A DNA stretch of 64,000 bases. It comes from Agaricicola taiwanensis (GTDB lineage Bacteria; Pseudomonadota; Alphaproteobacteria; Rhizobiales; Methylopilaceae). How positions within the stretch are numbered: the stretch's first letter is position 1; every line of letters begins with the position of its first letter. Where the stretch lies: positions 372,001 to 436,000 of the forward strand of contig NZ_BMCP01000001.1 of NCBI RefSeq assembly GCF_014635245.1, read 5' to 3'. The position numbers were made by a program, and so were the translations under genes. Shown piece after piece: positions 1 through 9,239 of this stretch. The notes below the pieces were generated by a model, which did no database searches, was not told the origin of the DNA, and saw only the letters and a program-made list of their open reading frames with translations.

Positions 1-708
1 GATGACACCCGCCTCTGCCGGGTCCAGGCTGCGGCTCACGATGGACTGCAAGGCCGCCACGATATGGCTGCCGACCAGGATCGGATCGACGCATTTGTGC
101 GGCCGGGCTGCATGCCCGCCGAGCCCCTCGATATCGATGCGCAGCCGGTCCGCGGAGGCCATCAGCGCGCCTGGCCGTATCGCGAACTGACCAACCGGCA
201 AGTCGGGGAAGTTGTGCATGCCGTAGACTTCCTGGATCCCGAAACGCTCCATCAGCCCGTCATCAAGCATGGCCTTCGCACCGGCGCCGCCTTCCTCCGC
301 CGGCTGGAAGATCACGATCACCGTGCCGTTGAAGTTGCGGGTCTCGGCCAGGTGCCGCGCGGCGCCAAGCAGCATCGCCGTATGGCCGTCATGCCCGCAG
401 GCGTGCATCACACCATTGCTGGTCGAGGCATAGGGCAGGCCCGTTTCCTCCAGGATCGGCAGCGCGTCCATATCGGCGCGAAGTCCGATGGTCTTGCCCG
501 ATGTGTCACCTCGGCCGTGAATGACTCCGACGACGCCGGTACGGCCGATTCCCGTCACCACCTCATCGATGCCGAAGGAGGCCAGCTTGTCCGCCACGAA
601 GGCTGAGGTCCGATGCTCCTCATAGGCGAGTTCGGGATGGGCATGCAGATCCCGTCGCCAGACCGCTATTTCCTCGGAGAGGGCGGCGATTCGGTTGAGA
701 ACGGGCAT
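1..708 (-). CDS. M20 family amidohydrolase (hippurate hydrolase-like), C-terminus outside window
   Basis: The first 236 residues of a zinc-dependent M20/peptidase-D amidohydrolase, the family that hydrolyses N-acyl amino acids or related amides in the cytoplasm. Visible signatures are HAHPE near residue 22-26, RADMDALP around residues 78-85, the metal-binding HACGHDGHT at 102-110 and PAEEG at about 136-140. The start at 708 is supported by a GAGGTG ribosome-binding site just upstream. The reading frame runs off the window edge, so the gene is cut by the window and not broken. The exact substrate cannot be told from the family alone; hippurate, N-acyl-amino-acid or peptidic amides are all possible. 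Confidence 0.9.
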   Translation of the reverse strand, partial: MPVLNRIAALSEEIAVWRRDLHAHPELAYEEHRTSAFVADKLASFGIDEVVTGIGRTGVVGVIHGRGDTSGKTIGLRADMDALPILEETGLPYASTSNGVMHACGHDGHTAMLLGAARHLAETRNFNGTVIVIFQPAEEGGAGAKAMLDDGLMERFGIQEVYGMHNFPDLPVGQFAIRPGALMASADRLRIDIEGLGGHAARPHKCVDPILVGSHIVAALQSIVSRSLDPAEAGVI

Positions 709-789
709 GGCACCTCGTGAGCATCACTCAGGGTCGGGCCCCACAGCAAAGCTGAGGACGAGAAGCTGGTCAATGCCGTCTGGTCGCGC

Positions 790-1122
790 TCAGGCCGAGT
801 GCCTGCGGCGGCGTAGCCGGCGATTGTTGCGCTTCAATTGCCGCAGCGTTGGCTCGACCGCCGCCCGGGTCAAAGCGGCGCTTGCGTCGATCATATTGTC
901 CGGCTTGGCCGCGAGGGAGATCATGGCCGCGGACGCGGCGCTCGCTCCCGCGAAGGCGGCCGCCCATTTCTCCGTCACCATCCGCGTCAGTTCCGGATCG
1001 CTGCCGAGATTGCCCTTGGCGTTGGCGAGCGCGAAGCCCAGCATGCGGCGCATCACGATCTCCTGGGCGGAGAGCTGAGCGACTGTGAGATCGGAGAGAA
1101 GAAGGAACCAAGTGGAGAACAC
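790..1122 (-). CDS. Small alpha-helical hypothetical protein
   Basis: About 110 residues when started at a GTG at 1122; the frame stays open upstream to 1245 but would then run over the start of the divergent Lrp-domain gene. A strong AGGAGAT motif also precedes an internal ATG (at residues reading MRRML), so a shorter form is possible. The protein is alanine-rich and probably helical, with an Arg-rich tail (RRLRRRR). The spacing of hydrophobic and acidic residues reminds me of small phasin-like or so-called antifreeze proteins of Rhizobiales, but this is only a resemblance. No function assigned. Confidence 0.55.
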   Translation of the reverse strand: MFSTWFLLLSDLTVAQLSAQEIVMRRMLGFALANAKGNLGSDPELTRMVTEKWAAAFAGASAASAAMISLAAKPDNMIDASAALTRAAVEPTLRQLKRNNRRLRRRRHSA

Positions 1123-1244
1123 GGTGACGCTTGTACCACATGTTCGGACGTGGGCGTGCGAGTTTCCTTGAGAAGACGGCATAAGCATTGAAAAAGGCAT
1201 GTACCCCTGCGCAAGATGCGGCTCCGTTGCCCAAGGAAAGTCCA

Positions 1245-1481
1245 ATGCAGACCTTCTTCGTTCAGATCAAATGCGAGCTCGGCAAGACCTATGACGTGGC
1301 CGAGCGCATCGCCGACCGGGAGTTGCATTCGGAGATCTACTCAACCGCGGGAGATTTCGATCTTCTCGTGAAATATCACGTCGACAGCGGTATCGACATC
1401 GGCCACTTCATTGGCGAAAACCTGCAGAACGTGGCGGGAATCAAGGACACTCGCACGGTCATCACGTTCAAAGCCTTCTGA
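1245..1481 (+). CDS. Stand-alone Lrp/AsnC ligand-binding (RAM) domain protein
   Basis: A 78-residue protein that corresponds to the C-terminal RAM domain of Lrp/AsnC regulators without the DNA-binding helix-turn-helix. Such stand-alone domains form oligomers that bind amino acids and may modulate full-length Lrp proteins. The ATG at 1245 is preceded by AAGGAAAG. The frame is open further upstream to 1188, but that extension has no ribosome-binding site and no similarity. Motifs typical of the family are the beta-strand start TFFVQIKCE, the G-x-FD-LL-x-Y/K stretch (GDFDLLVKYH) and the terminal TRTVITFKAF. It stands alone upstream of the RND operon. Confidence 0.85.
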   Translation: MQTFFVQIKCELGKTYDVAERIADRELHSEIYSTAGDFDLLVKYHVDSGIDIGHFIGENLQNVAGIKDTRTVITFKAF

Positions 1482-1617
1482 AGGTGTGCCTGATGCCCGT
1501 TGCCACCGGGCAACGCACCCCTAAAAGCCGCCCGCTGGGTCTTGTGCGATATGCAAAAGACAACGATCTTGCGGGCCCGCCGGCCCTTTGGCCCCAAAGC
1601 TTATAGTGGAGACTGTC

Positions 1618-2787
1618 ATGCCCCGTTCCATTCCGGGCGGCGCCCTGCGCACCGCCGTTGGGCTGATGTTGGCATGCGCTGCGCTCACCGCGGTCCATGC
1701 TCAGGAAATGCCGGCCATGCCGGTCAGCGTCGCCCAGCCGGTCAAGCGCCAGGTGGTTGACTGGGCTGAATTTTCCGGCCGTTTCGAAGCATCCGCGCTC
1801 GTCGATCTCCGTGCTCGCGTGTCGGGACAGCTCGACGAGGTCAATTTCCGCGACGGCGCGGTGGTCGAAAAGGGCGATCTGCTCTTCACCATCGACCCGC
1901 GCCCTTATGAGGCGGCCCTGCGCCAGGCCGAGGCCAATGTGCGGGTCGCTCAGACTCGGGTCGATCTCACAGCATCCAACCTTCAGCGCGCCGAGGAGCT
2001 GCGCACCACCGGCAATATTCCTGAAAGTATCCTGCAGCAGCGCCAGCAGGAATCGCTGGAGGCTATCGCCAGCTTGGAGGCTGCCAAGGCGACAGCTGAA
2101 GCGGCACGTCTCGACCTGGATTTCACTCAGGTCAAAGCGCCGATAAGCGGGCGCATCGGGCGCAAGCTGGTTACCGAAGGCAACTATGTCACCGGCGGCT
2201 CGGCCACCGGAACGCTGCTCACGACCATCGTCCAATACGATCCCGCGCATTTCTATTTTGACCTCGATGAGCAGAGTTTCCAGAAGTATCAGCGCGCCGT
2301 CGCCTCGGGCGAGCGCGAGCGCGCCGGGCAGACAGCCCTGATCGCCCTGTCTGATGAGACCGACTTTACGCATGAGGCCAAGCTCGACTTCATCGGCAAC
2401 CAGATCGACGAGGCCACCGGCACCATCCGCGTGCGTGCCGTCCTGCCCAACCCGAACAATTTCGTGACCCCCGGTCTGTTCGGCCGTGTGCGCATCGCGA
2501 CCGGCAAGCCCTACGAAACACTGGTCCTGCCGGATGTCGCCATCGTGGCTGATCAGGACCGCAAGCTCGTCATGACGGTGACTGAGGATGGGTCTGTGGC
2601 GCCCAAGCCCGTGACGATCGGGCCGCGCGTTGGTCCTGTGCGGGTGATCCGCTCCGGCCTCGACGGCAATGAAAAGGTCATCATCAACGGCCTCATGCGC
2701 GCCCGGCCTGGATCTAAGGTCCAGCCGCAGCCTACCGAATTCGATGTTCCCGAAGATCTGACCAGGCCAGTCGGCAACGCCGGCTGA
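1618..2787 (+). CDS. RND efflux periplasmic adaptor (AcrA/MexA family)
   Basis: A 389-residue membrane-fusion protein that would link an inner-membrane RND pump to an outer-membrane channel. Residues 1-28 form a signal peptide ending in VHA, followed by the lipoyl/barrel-sandwich half (ARVSGQLDEVNFRDG), a coiled-coil hairpin rich in Ala, Glu and Gln, the second lipoyl half (APISGRIGRKLVTEGNYV) and beta-barrel and membrane-proximal domains. I chose the ATG at 1618, with a GGAG upstream, because the extra N-terminal residues of a longer frame would spoil the signal peptide. The pump gene follows after 13 bases. No outer-membrane factor and no TetR repressor gene lie next to it, so those parts must be encoded elsewhere. 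Confidence 0.95.
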   Translation: MPRSIPGGALRTAVGLMLACAALTAVHAQEMPAMPVSVAQPVKRQVVDWAEFSGRFEASALVDLRARVSGQLDEVNFRDGAVVEKGDLLFTIDPRPYEAALRQAEANVRVAQTRVDLTASNLQRAEELRTTGNIPESILQQRQQESLEAIASLEAAKATAEAARLDLDFTQVKAPISGRIGRKLVTEGNYVTGGSATGTLLTTIVQYDPAHFYFDLDEQSFQKYQRAVASGERERAGQTALIALSDETDFTHEAKLDFIGNQIDEATGTIRVRAVLPNPNNFVTPGLFGRVRIATGKPYETLVLPDVAIVADQDRKLVMTVTEDGSVAPKPVTIGPRVGPVRVIRSGLDGNEKVIINGLMRARPGSKVQPQPTEFDVPEDLTRPVGNAG

Positions 2788-2800
2788 GGGAGGCAAGGCC

Positions 2801-5800
2801 ATGAAATTCGGACATTTCTTCGTTGACCGGCCGATTTTCGCGGCGGTGCTGTCGATCGTCCTCGTTATCGTGGGTGGCATCGCGCTGCTCGGCCTGCCGA
2901 TCGCGCAGTATCCGGAAATCGCGCCGCCCACCATCTCCATCAACGCCACCTATCCGGGCGCCAACGCCGAAACCATCGCCGAAACGGTTGCGACGCCCAT
3001 CGAGCAGGCGGTGAACGGCGTCGAGGGCATGATCTACCAATCCTCGCAGGCCACCAGCGATGGCTCTCTCGCCATCACGGTCACCTTCGAGATCGGCACC
3101 GACATGGATATCGCCCAGGTTCAGGTGCAGAACCGGGTGTCGACGGCTGAGCCACGGCTGCCGGAGGAAGTGCGCCGCCTGGGCGTCACGGTGAACAAGA
3201 GCGCCACCGACTTCCTCATGGTCGTGAACATGTTCTCGCCGGAGGGAACGCTCGATGAGCTTTACATCTCCAACTACGTCTATCTGAACATCCGCGACGT
3301 CATCGCCCGTCTGGACGGGGTAGGCGATCTCTTCGTCTTTGGCGCGCGCGAGCTTGCGGTGCGCGTCTGGCTCGATCCTCAGCGCCTCGCCAGCTATGGC
3401 CTGACGGCAGGAGAGGTGGTGGCCGCCCTGCAGGAGGAGAACGTCCAGGTCTCCGGTGGTTCGCTGGGCGAACCACCGGCCCCTGAGGGCTCCAACTTCC
3501 AGATCACGGTGGCGACGCAGGGCCGTTTTCAGAACATCAGCCAGTTTGAGAACGTCATCGTCAAGCGCGGAGAGCAGGGGCAGCTCCTCAAGCTCAAGGA
3601 CATCGCCAAGATCGAATTCGGCGCGCAGCAATATGCCACCAACAGCTATCTCGATGGCCGTTACTCGGTGGGCATCGGCATCAACCAGCGTCCCGGATCG
3701 AACGCTCTTGAAGCGGCCGATCTGGTGCTCCAGACCATGGAGGAGCTGAAGCAGGATTTCCCTCCCGGCCTCGAATACGCCGTGGTTTATAATCCGACCG
3801 AATTCGTCTCCGCCTCCATCGAGGCCGTCACCGAGACCATGCTGGAAGCGGTGGTGCTTGTCGTCATCGTCATCTTCATCTTCCTGCAATCGCTCAGGAC
3901 CGCGCTGATCCCCATCCTGACGATCCCGGTATCGCTCATCGGCACATTCGCTGTCATGGCCGTGTTCGGCTTTTCCGTGAACATGCTGACGCTGTTCGGC
4001 CTGATCCTGGCGATCGGCATCGTGGTCGACGACGCCATCGTGGTGGTGGAGAACGTCGAGCGTAACATCCAGGAAGGGCTGACGCCGCGTGAGGCAGCGC
4101 ATCGCACCATGGACGAGGTCGGCATCGCGGTGATCGCCATCGCGCTGGTGCTGTCGGCGGTCTTCATTCCGACCGCGTTCATTCCCGGCATCTCCGGGCG
4201 CTTCTATCAGCAGTTCGCCGTTACCATCGCGGCAGCCACCATCGTTTCGGCGATCTGCTCGCTGACCCTCTCACCGGCGCTCGCGGCGCTTCTCATCAAG
4301 CCCCACGAGCATGGCAAGGGCGGCATCGTCCGGCGCCTGGGTGATCGCTTCAACGACTGGTTTGACCGCGTCTCCGGCCGTTACGCCCGTGGCATCGGCG
4401 CGGTCGTGCGGCGCAAGGGCTTCTTCCTCTTGATCTATCTGGGCCTGGTCGCGGCCACTATCTGGATCAGCGGCCGCGTGCCGACGGGCTTCATCCCGCA
4501 GTCGGACCAGGGCTATGGCATCGTCGCGTTGCAGCTTCCGGAGGGCGCCTCGCTCGGCCGCACCGATGAGGTGGTGCGGCGCGCATCCGAGATCATCAAG
4601 GGCACGCCTGGTGTCAGCAACGTCGTCGGCATCGCCGGCTTCAACGGCGCCACCTTCTCCGCCGCCTCCAACGGCGGCTTGATGTTCGCGGTGTTCGAGC
4701 CTTTCGAAACACGGCTGGAGAAGGGGCTCACCGCGGCATCCATCACGCAGGAGGCGCAGATGCGGCTTGGCGCGATCCAGGAAGCCTTCGGCATCGTTAT
4801 CCAGCCGCCCTCCGTTCCCGGCCTCGGCATCGGCGGCGGGTTCAAGATCCAGATCCAGGATCGCGGCAACGTCGGCATCGCCGCCCTGCAGGAAGCCACC
4901 AACGCGGTCATCGGCCGGGCGGCGCAGGAGCCGCGCCTGATGGGTGTCTTCTCCACCTTCTCGATCTCCTCGCCGCAGGTCTTCGTCGATGTGGATCGCG
5001 ACAAGGCGCGCATGCTGGATGTGCCTGTCGGCAACATTTTCCAGGCCATGCAAATCCTAGTGGGCTCCGCCTATGTCAACGACTTCTCCGCCTATGGCCG
5101 CGCCTTCCAGGTGAAGGTCCAGGCCGATGGAGAGCATCGCCTCGAGCAGGCCGATCTCCTGAACATCAAGGTGCGGTCGAACGAGGGTGCCCTGGTGCCG
5201 CTCGGCACACTGGTGAAGCTTCGCGATACCACGGGTCCCTTTACGGTCAACAGGCACAATCTGTTCACCACCATATCCATCACCGGTTCGCCGGCTCCGG
5301 GTGTCTCCTCCGGTGAGGCGCTCCTGATCATGGAAGATATCGTCAATGAGGTCCTGCCTCCCGGCGTCGGCTTCGAGTGGACCGAGATCGCGCTCCAGGA
5401 GCGCCAGCTCGGCAATGCCGCGACCTATATCTTCGGCCTTGCGGTCCTGTTCGTCTTCTTGGTGCTGGCCGCCCAGTATGAAAGCCTCGCCTTGCCTTTG
5501 GCGATCATCCTGATCGTGCCTTTGGCGATCCTGGCGGCGCTCACCGGCAGCATGATCCGCGGCATGGACAACAACATCCTGACGCAGATCGGCTTCGTGG
5601 TGCTGATCGGTCTCGGTGCAAAAAACGCGATCCTGATCGTTGAATTCGCGCGGCAGGCCGAAGAGGAAGGACGCTCGCCGGCCGAGGCCGTGGTCGAGGC
5701 CTGCCGGCTGCGCCTGCGGCCGATTCTGATGACCTCGCTGGCCTTCACCCTTGGCGTGGTGCCGCTGGCCCTTGCCACCGGAGCCGGCGCCGAATTGCGC

Positions 5801-5953
5801 CAGGCCATCGGCACCTCGGTGGTCTTCGGCATGATCGGCGTGACACTGCTCGGCCTCTTCCTGACGCCGGTGTTCTATGTGGTCATCCGCAACACCGTGC
5901 TACGGTTCAGCCGAGGCCGGCCAAGGGCGGCACCTGCCGGCGAAAAGACCTGA
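2801..5953 (+). CDS. RND efflux pump permease (AcrB/HAE1 family)
   Basis: A full-length 1050-residue proton-driven trimeric drug efflux pump of the inner membrane. It starts with the usual FFVDRPIFA N-terminus and shows the two-fold repeat of six transmembrane helices plus large periplasmic loops. The proton-relay aspartates are present in the motif IVVDDAIVVVENV (about residues 410-411), and the partner lysine is in GLGAKNAILIVEFA near residue 940. The C-terminal hydrophobic repeat ends with FLTPVFYVVIR. It forms an operon with the adaptor immediately upstream. Substrates are probably hydrophobic or amphiphilic drugs, as for most HAE1 pumps, but specificity cannot be read from the sequence. 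Confidence 0.97.
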   Translation: MKFGHFFVDRPIFAAVLSIVLVIVGGIALLGLPIAQYPEIAPPTISINATYPGANAETIAETVATPIEQAVNGVEGMIYQSSQATSDGSLAITVTFEIGTDMDIAQVQVQNRVSTAEPRLPEEVRRLGVTVNKSATDFLMVVNMFSPEGTLDELYISNYVYLNIRDVIARLDGVGDLFVFGARELAVRVWLDPQRLASYGLTAGEVVAALQEENVQVSGGSLGEPPAPEGSNFQITVATQGRFQNISQFENVIVKRGEQGQLLKLKDIAKIEFGAQQYATNSYLDGRYSVGIGINQRPGSNALEAADLVLQTMEELKQDFPPGLEYAVVYNPTEFVSASIEAVTETMLEAVVLVVIVIFIFLQSLRTALIPILTIPVSLIGTFAVMAVFGFSVNMLTLFGLILAIGIVVDDAIVVVENVERNIQEGLTPREAAHRTMDEVGIAVIAIALVLSAVFIPTAFIPGISGRFYQQFAVTIAAATIVSAICSLTLSPALAALLIKPHEHGKGGIVRRLGDRFNDWFDRVSGRYARGIGAVVRRKGFFLLIYLGLVAATIWISGRVPTGFIPQSDQGYGIVALQLPEGASLGRTDEVVRRASEIIKGTPGVSNVVGIAGFNGATFSAASNGGLMFAVFEPFETRLEKGLTAASITQEAQMRLGAIQEAFGIVIQPPSVPGLGIGGGFKIQIQDRGNVGIAALQEATNAVIGRAAQEPRLMGVFSTFSISSPQVFVDVDRDKARMLDVPVGNIFQAMQILVGSAYVNDFSAYGRAFQVKVQADGEHRLEQADLLNIKVRSNEGALVPLGTLVKLRDTTGPFTVNRHNLFTTISITGSPAPGVSSGEALLIMEDIVNEVLPPGVGFEWTEIALQERQLGNAATYIFGLAVLFVFLVLAAQYESLALPLAIILIVPLAILAALTGSMIRGMDNNILTQIGFVVLIGLGAKNAILIVEFARQAEEEGRSPAEAVVEACRLRLRPILMTSLAFTLGVVPLALATGAGAELRQAIGTSVVFGMIGVTLLGLFLTPVFYVVIRNTVLRFSRGRPRAAPAGEKT

Positions 5954-5958
5954 GAACA

Positions 5959-5981
5959 GCCCTTCGCCGGTGGCGAAGGGC
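5959..5981 (+). terminator. Hairpin after the RND pump gene
   Basis: A perfect 10-base-pair stem, GCCCTTCGCC with its complement, separated by a 3-base loop, begins six bases after the pump stop codon. There is no T-tract, so it may stabilise the mRNA end or terminate weakly instead of acting as a classic intrinsic terminator. Confidence 0.55.
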
Positions 5982-6016
5982 GCCCGTCAAAATCCACAGC
6001 CTCGCGAGGGAAAGCC

Positions 6017-6631
6017 ATGGCTTTGGATATCTGGTTCACCTTCGTCGCGAGTTCGTCCGTGATGCTGCTCATCCCGGGGCCGACAGCTCTTCTGGTCGTC
6101 TCATATGCGCTGGGGCAGGGCCGGCGATCGGCGCTTGCGACCGCGGCCGGTGTGGTGCTCGGTGATTTCCTGGCCATGACCCTGTCGCTTGTCGGCGTCG
6201 GGGCCTTGCTCATGGCCTCGGCCACCCTGTTCACGCTCGTGAAATGGATTGGCGCGGCTTATCTCGTGTGGCTTGGGATCAAGCTGTGGCGGGCAAAGCC
6301 TTCGGCCGGTGACGCCGCGCCGGCAAGCCAAACCCGCATGTTCGGCCATGCCTTCGCCGTGACGGCTCTGAACCCGAAGAGCATTGTCTTCTTCATCGCC
6401 TTTCTGCCGCAGTTCATCGACCCCGCGGTGTCGCTCTTGCCGCAGGTCGCCATTCTGGAAGTGACGTTCCTTGCCCTCTCCGGCTTGAACGCGCTGTTCT
6501 ATGCCCTGGTGGCGTCACAGGCGCATCGCGCCATCCGCAGCGATAACGTGCTGCGAACAATCAATCGCGCCGGAGGCAGCCTCTTGATCGGCGCTGGGGT
6601 GGCGACGGCGATGATGAGGAAATCCGCCTGA
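6017..6631 (+). CDS. LysE/RhtB family amino-acid exporter
   Basis: A 204-residue inner-membrane protein with about six hydrophobic segments. The family signature is visible at the N-terminus (IPGPTALLVVSYALGQGRR), and the central motif AYLVWLGIKLWR and LNPKSIVFF are both typical of LysE/RhtB proteins, which export amino acids such as lysine, homoserine or threonine. A GAGGGA ribosome-binding site precedes the ATG at 6017. It is the first gene after the RND hairpin, and mmcB follows after four bases. Substrate unknown. Confidence 0.9.
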   Translation: MALDIWFTFVASSSVMLLIPGPTALLVVSYALGQGRRSALATAAGVVLGDFLAMTLSLVGVGALLMASATLFTLVKWIGAAYLVWLGIKLWRAKPSAGDAAPASQTRMFGHAFAVTALNPKSIVFFIAFLPQFIDPAVSLLPQVAILEVTFLALSGLNALFYALVASQAHRAIRSDNVLRTINRAGGSLLIGAGVATAMMRKSA

Positions 6632-6635
6632 TCTT

Positions 6636-7163
6636 GTGCCTGCCGACAAAGCTGCCATACTGGAACGTATGGAGAACAATCTGGATCTATCCCCGGTGGA
6701 TCTGGCCGAGCTCAGCGGATGCGGGCCCTGCCGCCCCGAGGCCACTCTGGCGATCTGCAGGGGAACGGCCCGCTTCCTGCGCTCGCTCAACCTCGCCTGC
6801 GTTCTTGAATTTCCTCTGCCCTCAGGTCGGCGCGCCGACATCGCCGCGCTAGGGCCAAAAGGCGAGTTCTGGATCATCGAGGTGAAGTCTTCCCTTGAGG
6901 ACTTCCGGGTGGACCGCAAATGGCAGGAATACCGCCAGCACTGCGACCGTCTTTTTTTCTCGGTGGCAATCGAATTCCCGCAGGAGGTCTTGCCGCCGGA
7001 TGCTGGCCTCGTGGTGGCGGATGCCTACGGGGGGCAGCTGTTGCGCCCTGCGCCGGAGCATCGGCTTTCCGCACACACGCGCAAGGCGCTCACGCTACGG
7101 TTCGCACGCCTCGCCGCCGCCCGCTGTCACGCCTCGATCGACCCGCCGGCCTTTGCTCCGTGA
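6636..7163 (+). CDS. mmcB: MmcB family putative DNA repair endonuclease
   Basis: A 175-residue protein of the MmcB/COG5321 family, linked in Caulobacter to mitomycin-C tolerance and SOS-induced repair. The PD-(D/E)XK nuclease core is visible: Asp68 in RRADIAAL and Glu82-x-Lys84 in WIIEVKSS, with a following Q-Y-x-x-H-C element. The start is uncertain. The GTG at 6636 follows the LysE stop by four bases, but an ATG at 6669 would also leave the core intact. It converges with actR, with only three bases between the two stop codons. Confidence 0.88.
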   Translation: MPADKAAILERMENNLDLSPVDLAELSGCGPCRPEATLAICRGTARFLRSLNLACVLEFPLPSGRRADIAALGPKGEFWIIEVKSSLEDFRVDRKWQEYRQHCDRLFFSVAIEFPQEVLPPDAGLVVADAYGGQLLRPAPEHRLSAHTRKALTLRFARLAAARCHASIDPPAFAP

Positions 7164-7166
7164 CGA

Positions 7167-7718
7167 TCAGCGCGGTGCGCGCTTGGCGAGGATCCGTTGC
7201 AGGGTACGGCGGTGCATGTTGAGCCGCCGCGCAGTCTCCGAGACATTGCGGCCGCACAATTCATAGACCCGCTGGATATGCTCCCAGCGCACCCGGTCGG
7301 CCGACATCGGGTTTTCCGGTGGGGCGGGCTTGCGGTCACCGGTCGCCATCAGGGCCTGGTGGATTTCATCGGCATCGGCGGGCTTTGCGAGATAATCCAT
7401 GGCGCCGAGCTTCACCGCCGTGACGGCGGTGGCGATATTGCCATAGCCGGTCAGCACGACACCGCGGGCGTCCGACCTCTTCTGCTTCAGCGCTGAGATC
7501 ACCTCCAGCCCGTTGCCGTCTCCCAGCCGCATGTCGACCACGGCGAAGGCCGGCGGCTCAGCTTCGAGCCGTGCCAGGCCCTCCTTGACGCTTTCGGCTG
7601 TCGTGACCTGATAGCCGCGCGCTTCCATGGCGCGCGCCACGCGCTGCAGGAAGGCCTTGTCGTCATCCACGATGAGAAGGGAGCGATCGGCGGGAAGGTC
7701 GGGATATGGCTCCGTCAT
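7167..7718 (-). CDS. actR: ActR/RegA/PrrA family redox response regulator
   Basis: A 183-residue response regulator. The receiver domain has the acidic pocket IVDDD (residues 16-20), phospho-acceptor Asp62 and Lys112. A proline-containing linker leads to a Fis-type helix-turn-helix (SETARRLNMHRRTLQRIL) at the very C-terminus. This HTH is almost invariant in the ActR/RegA/PrrA family, which controls respiration, nitrogen and carbon fixation and acid tolerance in response to quinone-pool redox state. The sensor gene actS lies 64 bases upstream on the same strand. The pair therefore looks complete, and its targets lie outside this window. Confidence 0.95.
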   Translation of the reverse strand: MTEPYPDLPADRSLLIVDDDKAFLQRVARAMEARGYQVTTAESVKEGLARLEAEPPAFAVVDMRLGDGNGLEVISALKQKRSDARGVVLTGYGNIATAVTAVKLGAMDYLAKPADADEIHQALMATGDRKPAPPENPMSADRVRWEHIQRVYELCGRNVSETARRLNMHRRTLQRILAKRAPR

Positions 7719-7782
7719 GATCTATGTCCTGAAAGGCACGATGTCGGCCAGTTGGTTGGAAAAGTAGAGGCTGGAGCGAGTT

Positions 7783-9174
7783 TCACAAGAGATATCCCAT
7801 GTTTCGGCCGGTGCGGTGAGCCTCGAAGTGGCTTCGAGGCCAGATGATGCGGATCTGCGCGCCCGTTTCGGGTGCGGCAACATTCTGGAAAGTCACGGTG
7901 GCGCCGGACCGCTCGAGCAGCGTCTTGGCGATGAAGACGCCGAGGCCGAGGCCGGTGGCGGAATCACCCTCGCCGGAGCGCACTCCTCGGGTGGTCACAT
8001 AAGGCTCGCCCAGGTGCGCGAGGATGTCTGCCGAGAAGCCGAAGCCATCGTCGGTGATGCTGAGAGACACCTGGTCTTCGCTCCAGGAGACACCGAGCAC
8101 CACGCGCGAACGGGCAAAATCTACGGCGTTGTCGAGAAGATTTCCGAGGCCATAGAGAATACCGGGATTGCGTGTCAGCGTCGGCTCCGGCGGTTCGCAA
8201 TCGCCCTTCACGATATCGACCTCCACGTCGAAAGCCCGCTGCGGCGCCGCCACCTCTTCCAGCAGGTGCGTTACTGGAAGCCGGGCGAAGGGCGCGCCGT
8301 CGTCGTCGAGCGAGGTGAGGGTACGCAGGATCTCGCGGCAGCGTTCGACCTGGGTGCGCAGGAGGGTGATGTCGTCTTTGGCGATATTGTCGGCGGGGGT
8401 CGCCCGATCCAGTTCCTTGACGACGAGATAGATCGTCGCGAGCGGCGTGCCGAGTTCATGGGCCGCCGCGGCGGCGAGCCCGTCGAGAGCGGAAAGGTGC
8501 TGCTCCCGCGCGAGGACAAGCTCAGTCGCTGCCAGCGCTTGCGACAGCTGCCGGGCCTCTTCGGCCACCCGCCAGGCATAGACGCCGATGAAGGCGACCG
8601 ACATGGCGATCGCGACCCAGACGCCAAGGACATAGAGGAAGGGGAGCTGTTCGATGACGCCCGATTCCCAGGGAAGCGGCAGCTGGAAAAAGGCGAGAAA
8701 GGTAGCGCAGCCGATGGCCAGGAAACCCAGAAGCATTGTGGGCACCGGCGGCAGAGTGGTGGCCGAGATCAGCACCGGTGCCAGGAACAGGATGGCGAAG
8801 GGGTTCTGCAGTCCGCCCGTCAGATAGAGCAGCACCGCCAGCTGCATCACGTCGAAGGCGAGCAGCATGGCCGCGCGGTTGGAGTCCAGGCGTTCACTGA
8901 CGGGATAGAAGATGCGCAGGCAGATGTTCAGGATGGCCGAGGCGGCGATCACCATGAAGGAGGCGCCTACCGGCAGCGTGAAACCGAGGCCGACATGAAC
9001 GGCAACGATAGCCGCGCTCTGCCCCGCGATGGCCAGCCAGCGCAGCCGCACCAGGGTGTCGAGCCGCAGACGGGCTGCGGTCTGACCTGGAGGAGGTGCG
9101 GGCGAGGTGTCGGCAGGCATGGCCGCTGTCATATTCCCGACAAGTCGCCGGGAAAAGCCCTGATTGAAAGGCAA
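7783..9174 (-). CDS. actS: ActS/RegB/PrrB family redox sensor histidine kinase
   Basis: A 463-residue membrane kinase with about six N-terminal transmembrane helices (residues 45-205). Residues 120-126 read GGLQNPF, the ubiquinone-binding signature of RegB. The H-box AAAAHELGTPLAT carries the phospho-accepting His239, and Cys279 in ERCREIL sits where the redox-active cysteine of RegB lies. N, G1 and G2 ATP-binding boxes follow (LLDNAVDFA, DDGFGF, GLGLGVF). Shorter starts at Met15 or Met19 are possible. It diverges from the ABC exporter genes and precedes actR. Confidence 0.95.
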   Translation of the reverse strand: MPFNQGFSRRLVGNMTAAMPADTSPAPPPGQTAARLRLDTLVRLRWLAIAGQSAAIVAVHVGLGFTLPVGASFMVIAASAILNICLRIFYPVSERLDSNRAAMLLAFDVMQLAVLLYLTGGLQNPFAILFLAPVLISATTLPPVPTMLLGFLAIGCATFLAFFQLPLPWESGVIEQLPFLYVLGVWVAIAMSVAFIGVYAWRVAEEARQLSQALAATELVLAREQHLSALDGLAAAAAHELGTPLATIYLVVKELDRATPADNIAKDDITLLRTQVERCREILRTLTSLDDDGAPFARLPVTHLLEEVAAPQRAFDVEVDIVKGDCEPPEPTLTRNPGILYGLGNLLDNAVDFARSRVVLGVSWSEDQVSLSITDDGFGFSADILAHLGEPYVTTRGVRSGEGDSATGLGLGVFIAKTLLERSGATVTFQNVAAPETGAQIRIIWPRSHFEAHRTGRNMGYLL

Positions 9175-9239
9175 AACTCGAAATTATGGCGCACGGAGCC
9201 TATGTGAAGCACGGAAAAGGCCACCGAGTTACTTGTTCA

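Noticed and set aside
1468-2949. 493-residue frame on the minus strand opposite the RND adaptor
   Set aside because: It mirrors a well-supported adaptor gene, and shows no domain motif or ribosome-binding site.
7816-9207. 463-residue plus-strand frame opposite actS
   Set aside because: A shadow of the kinase gene with no signature.
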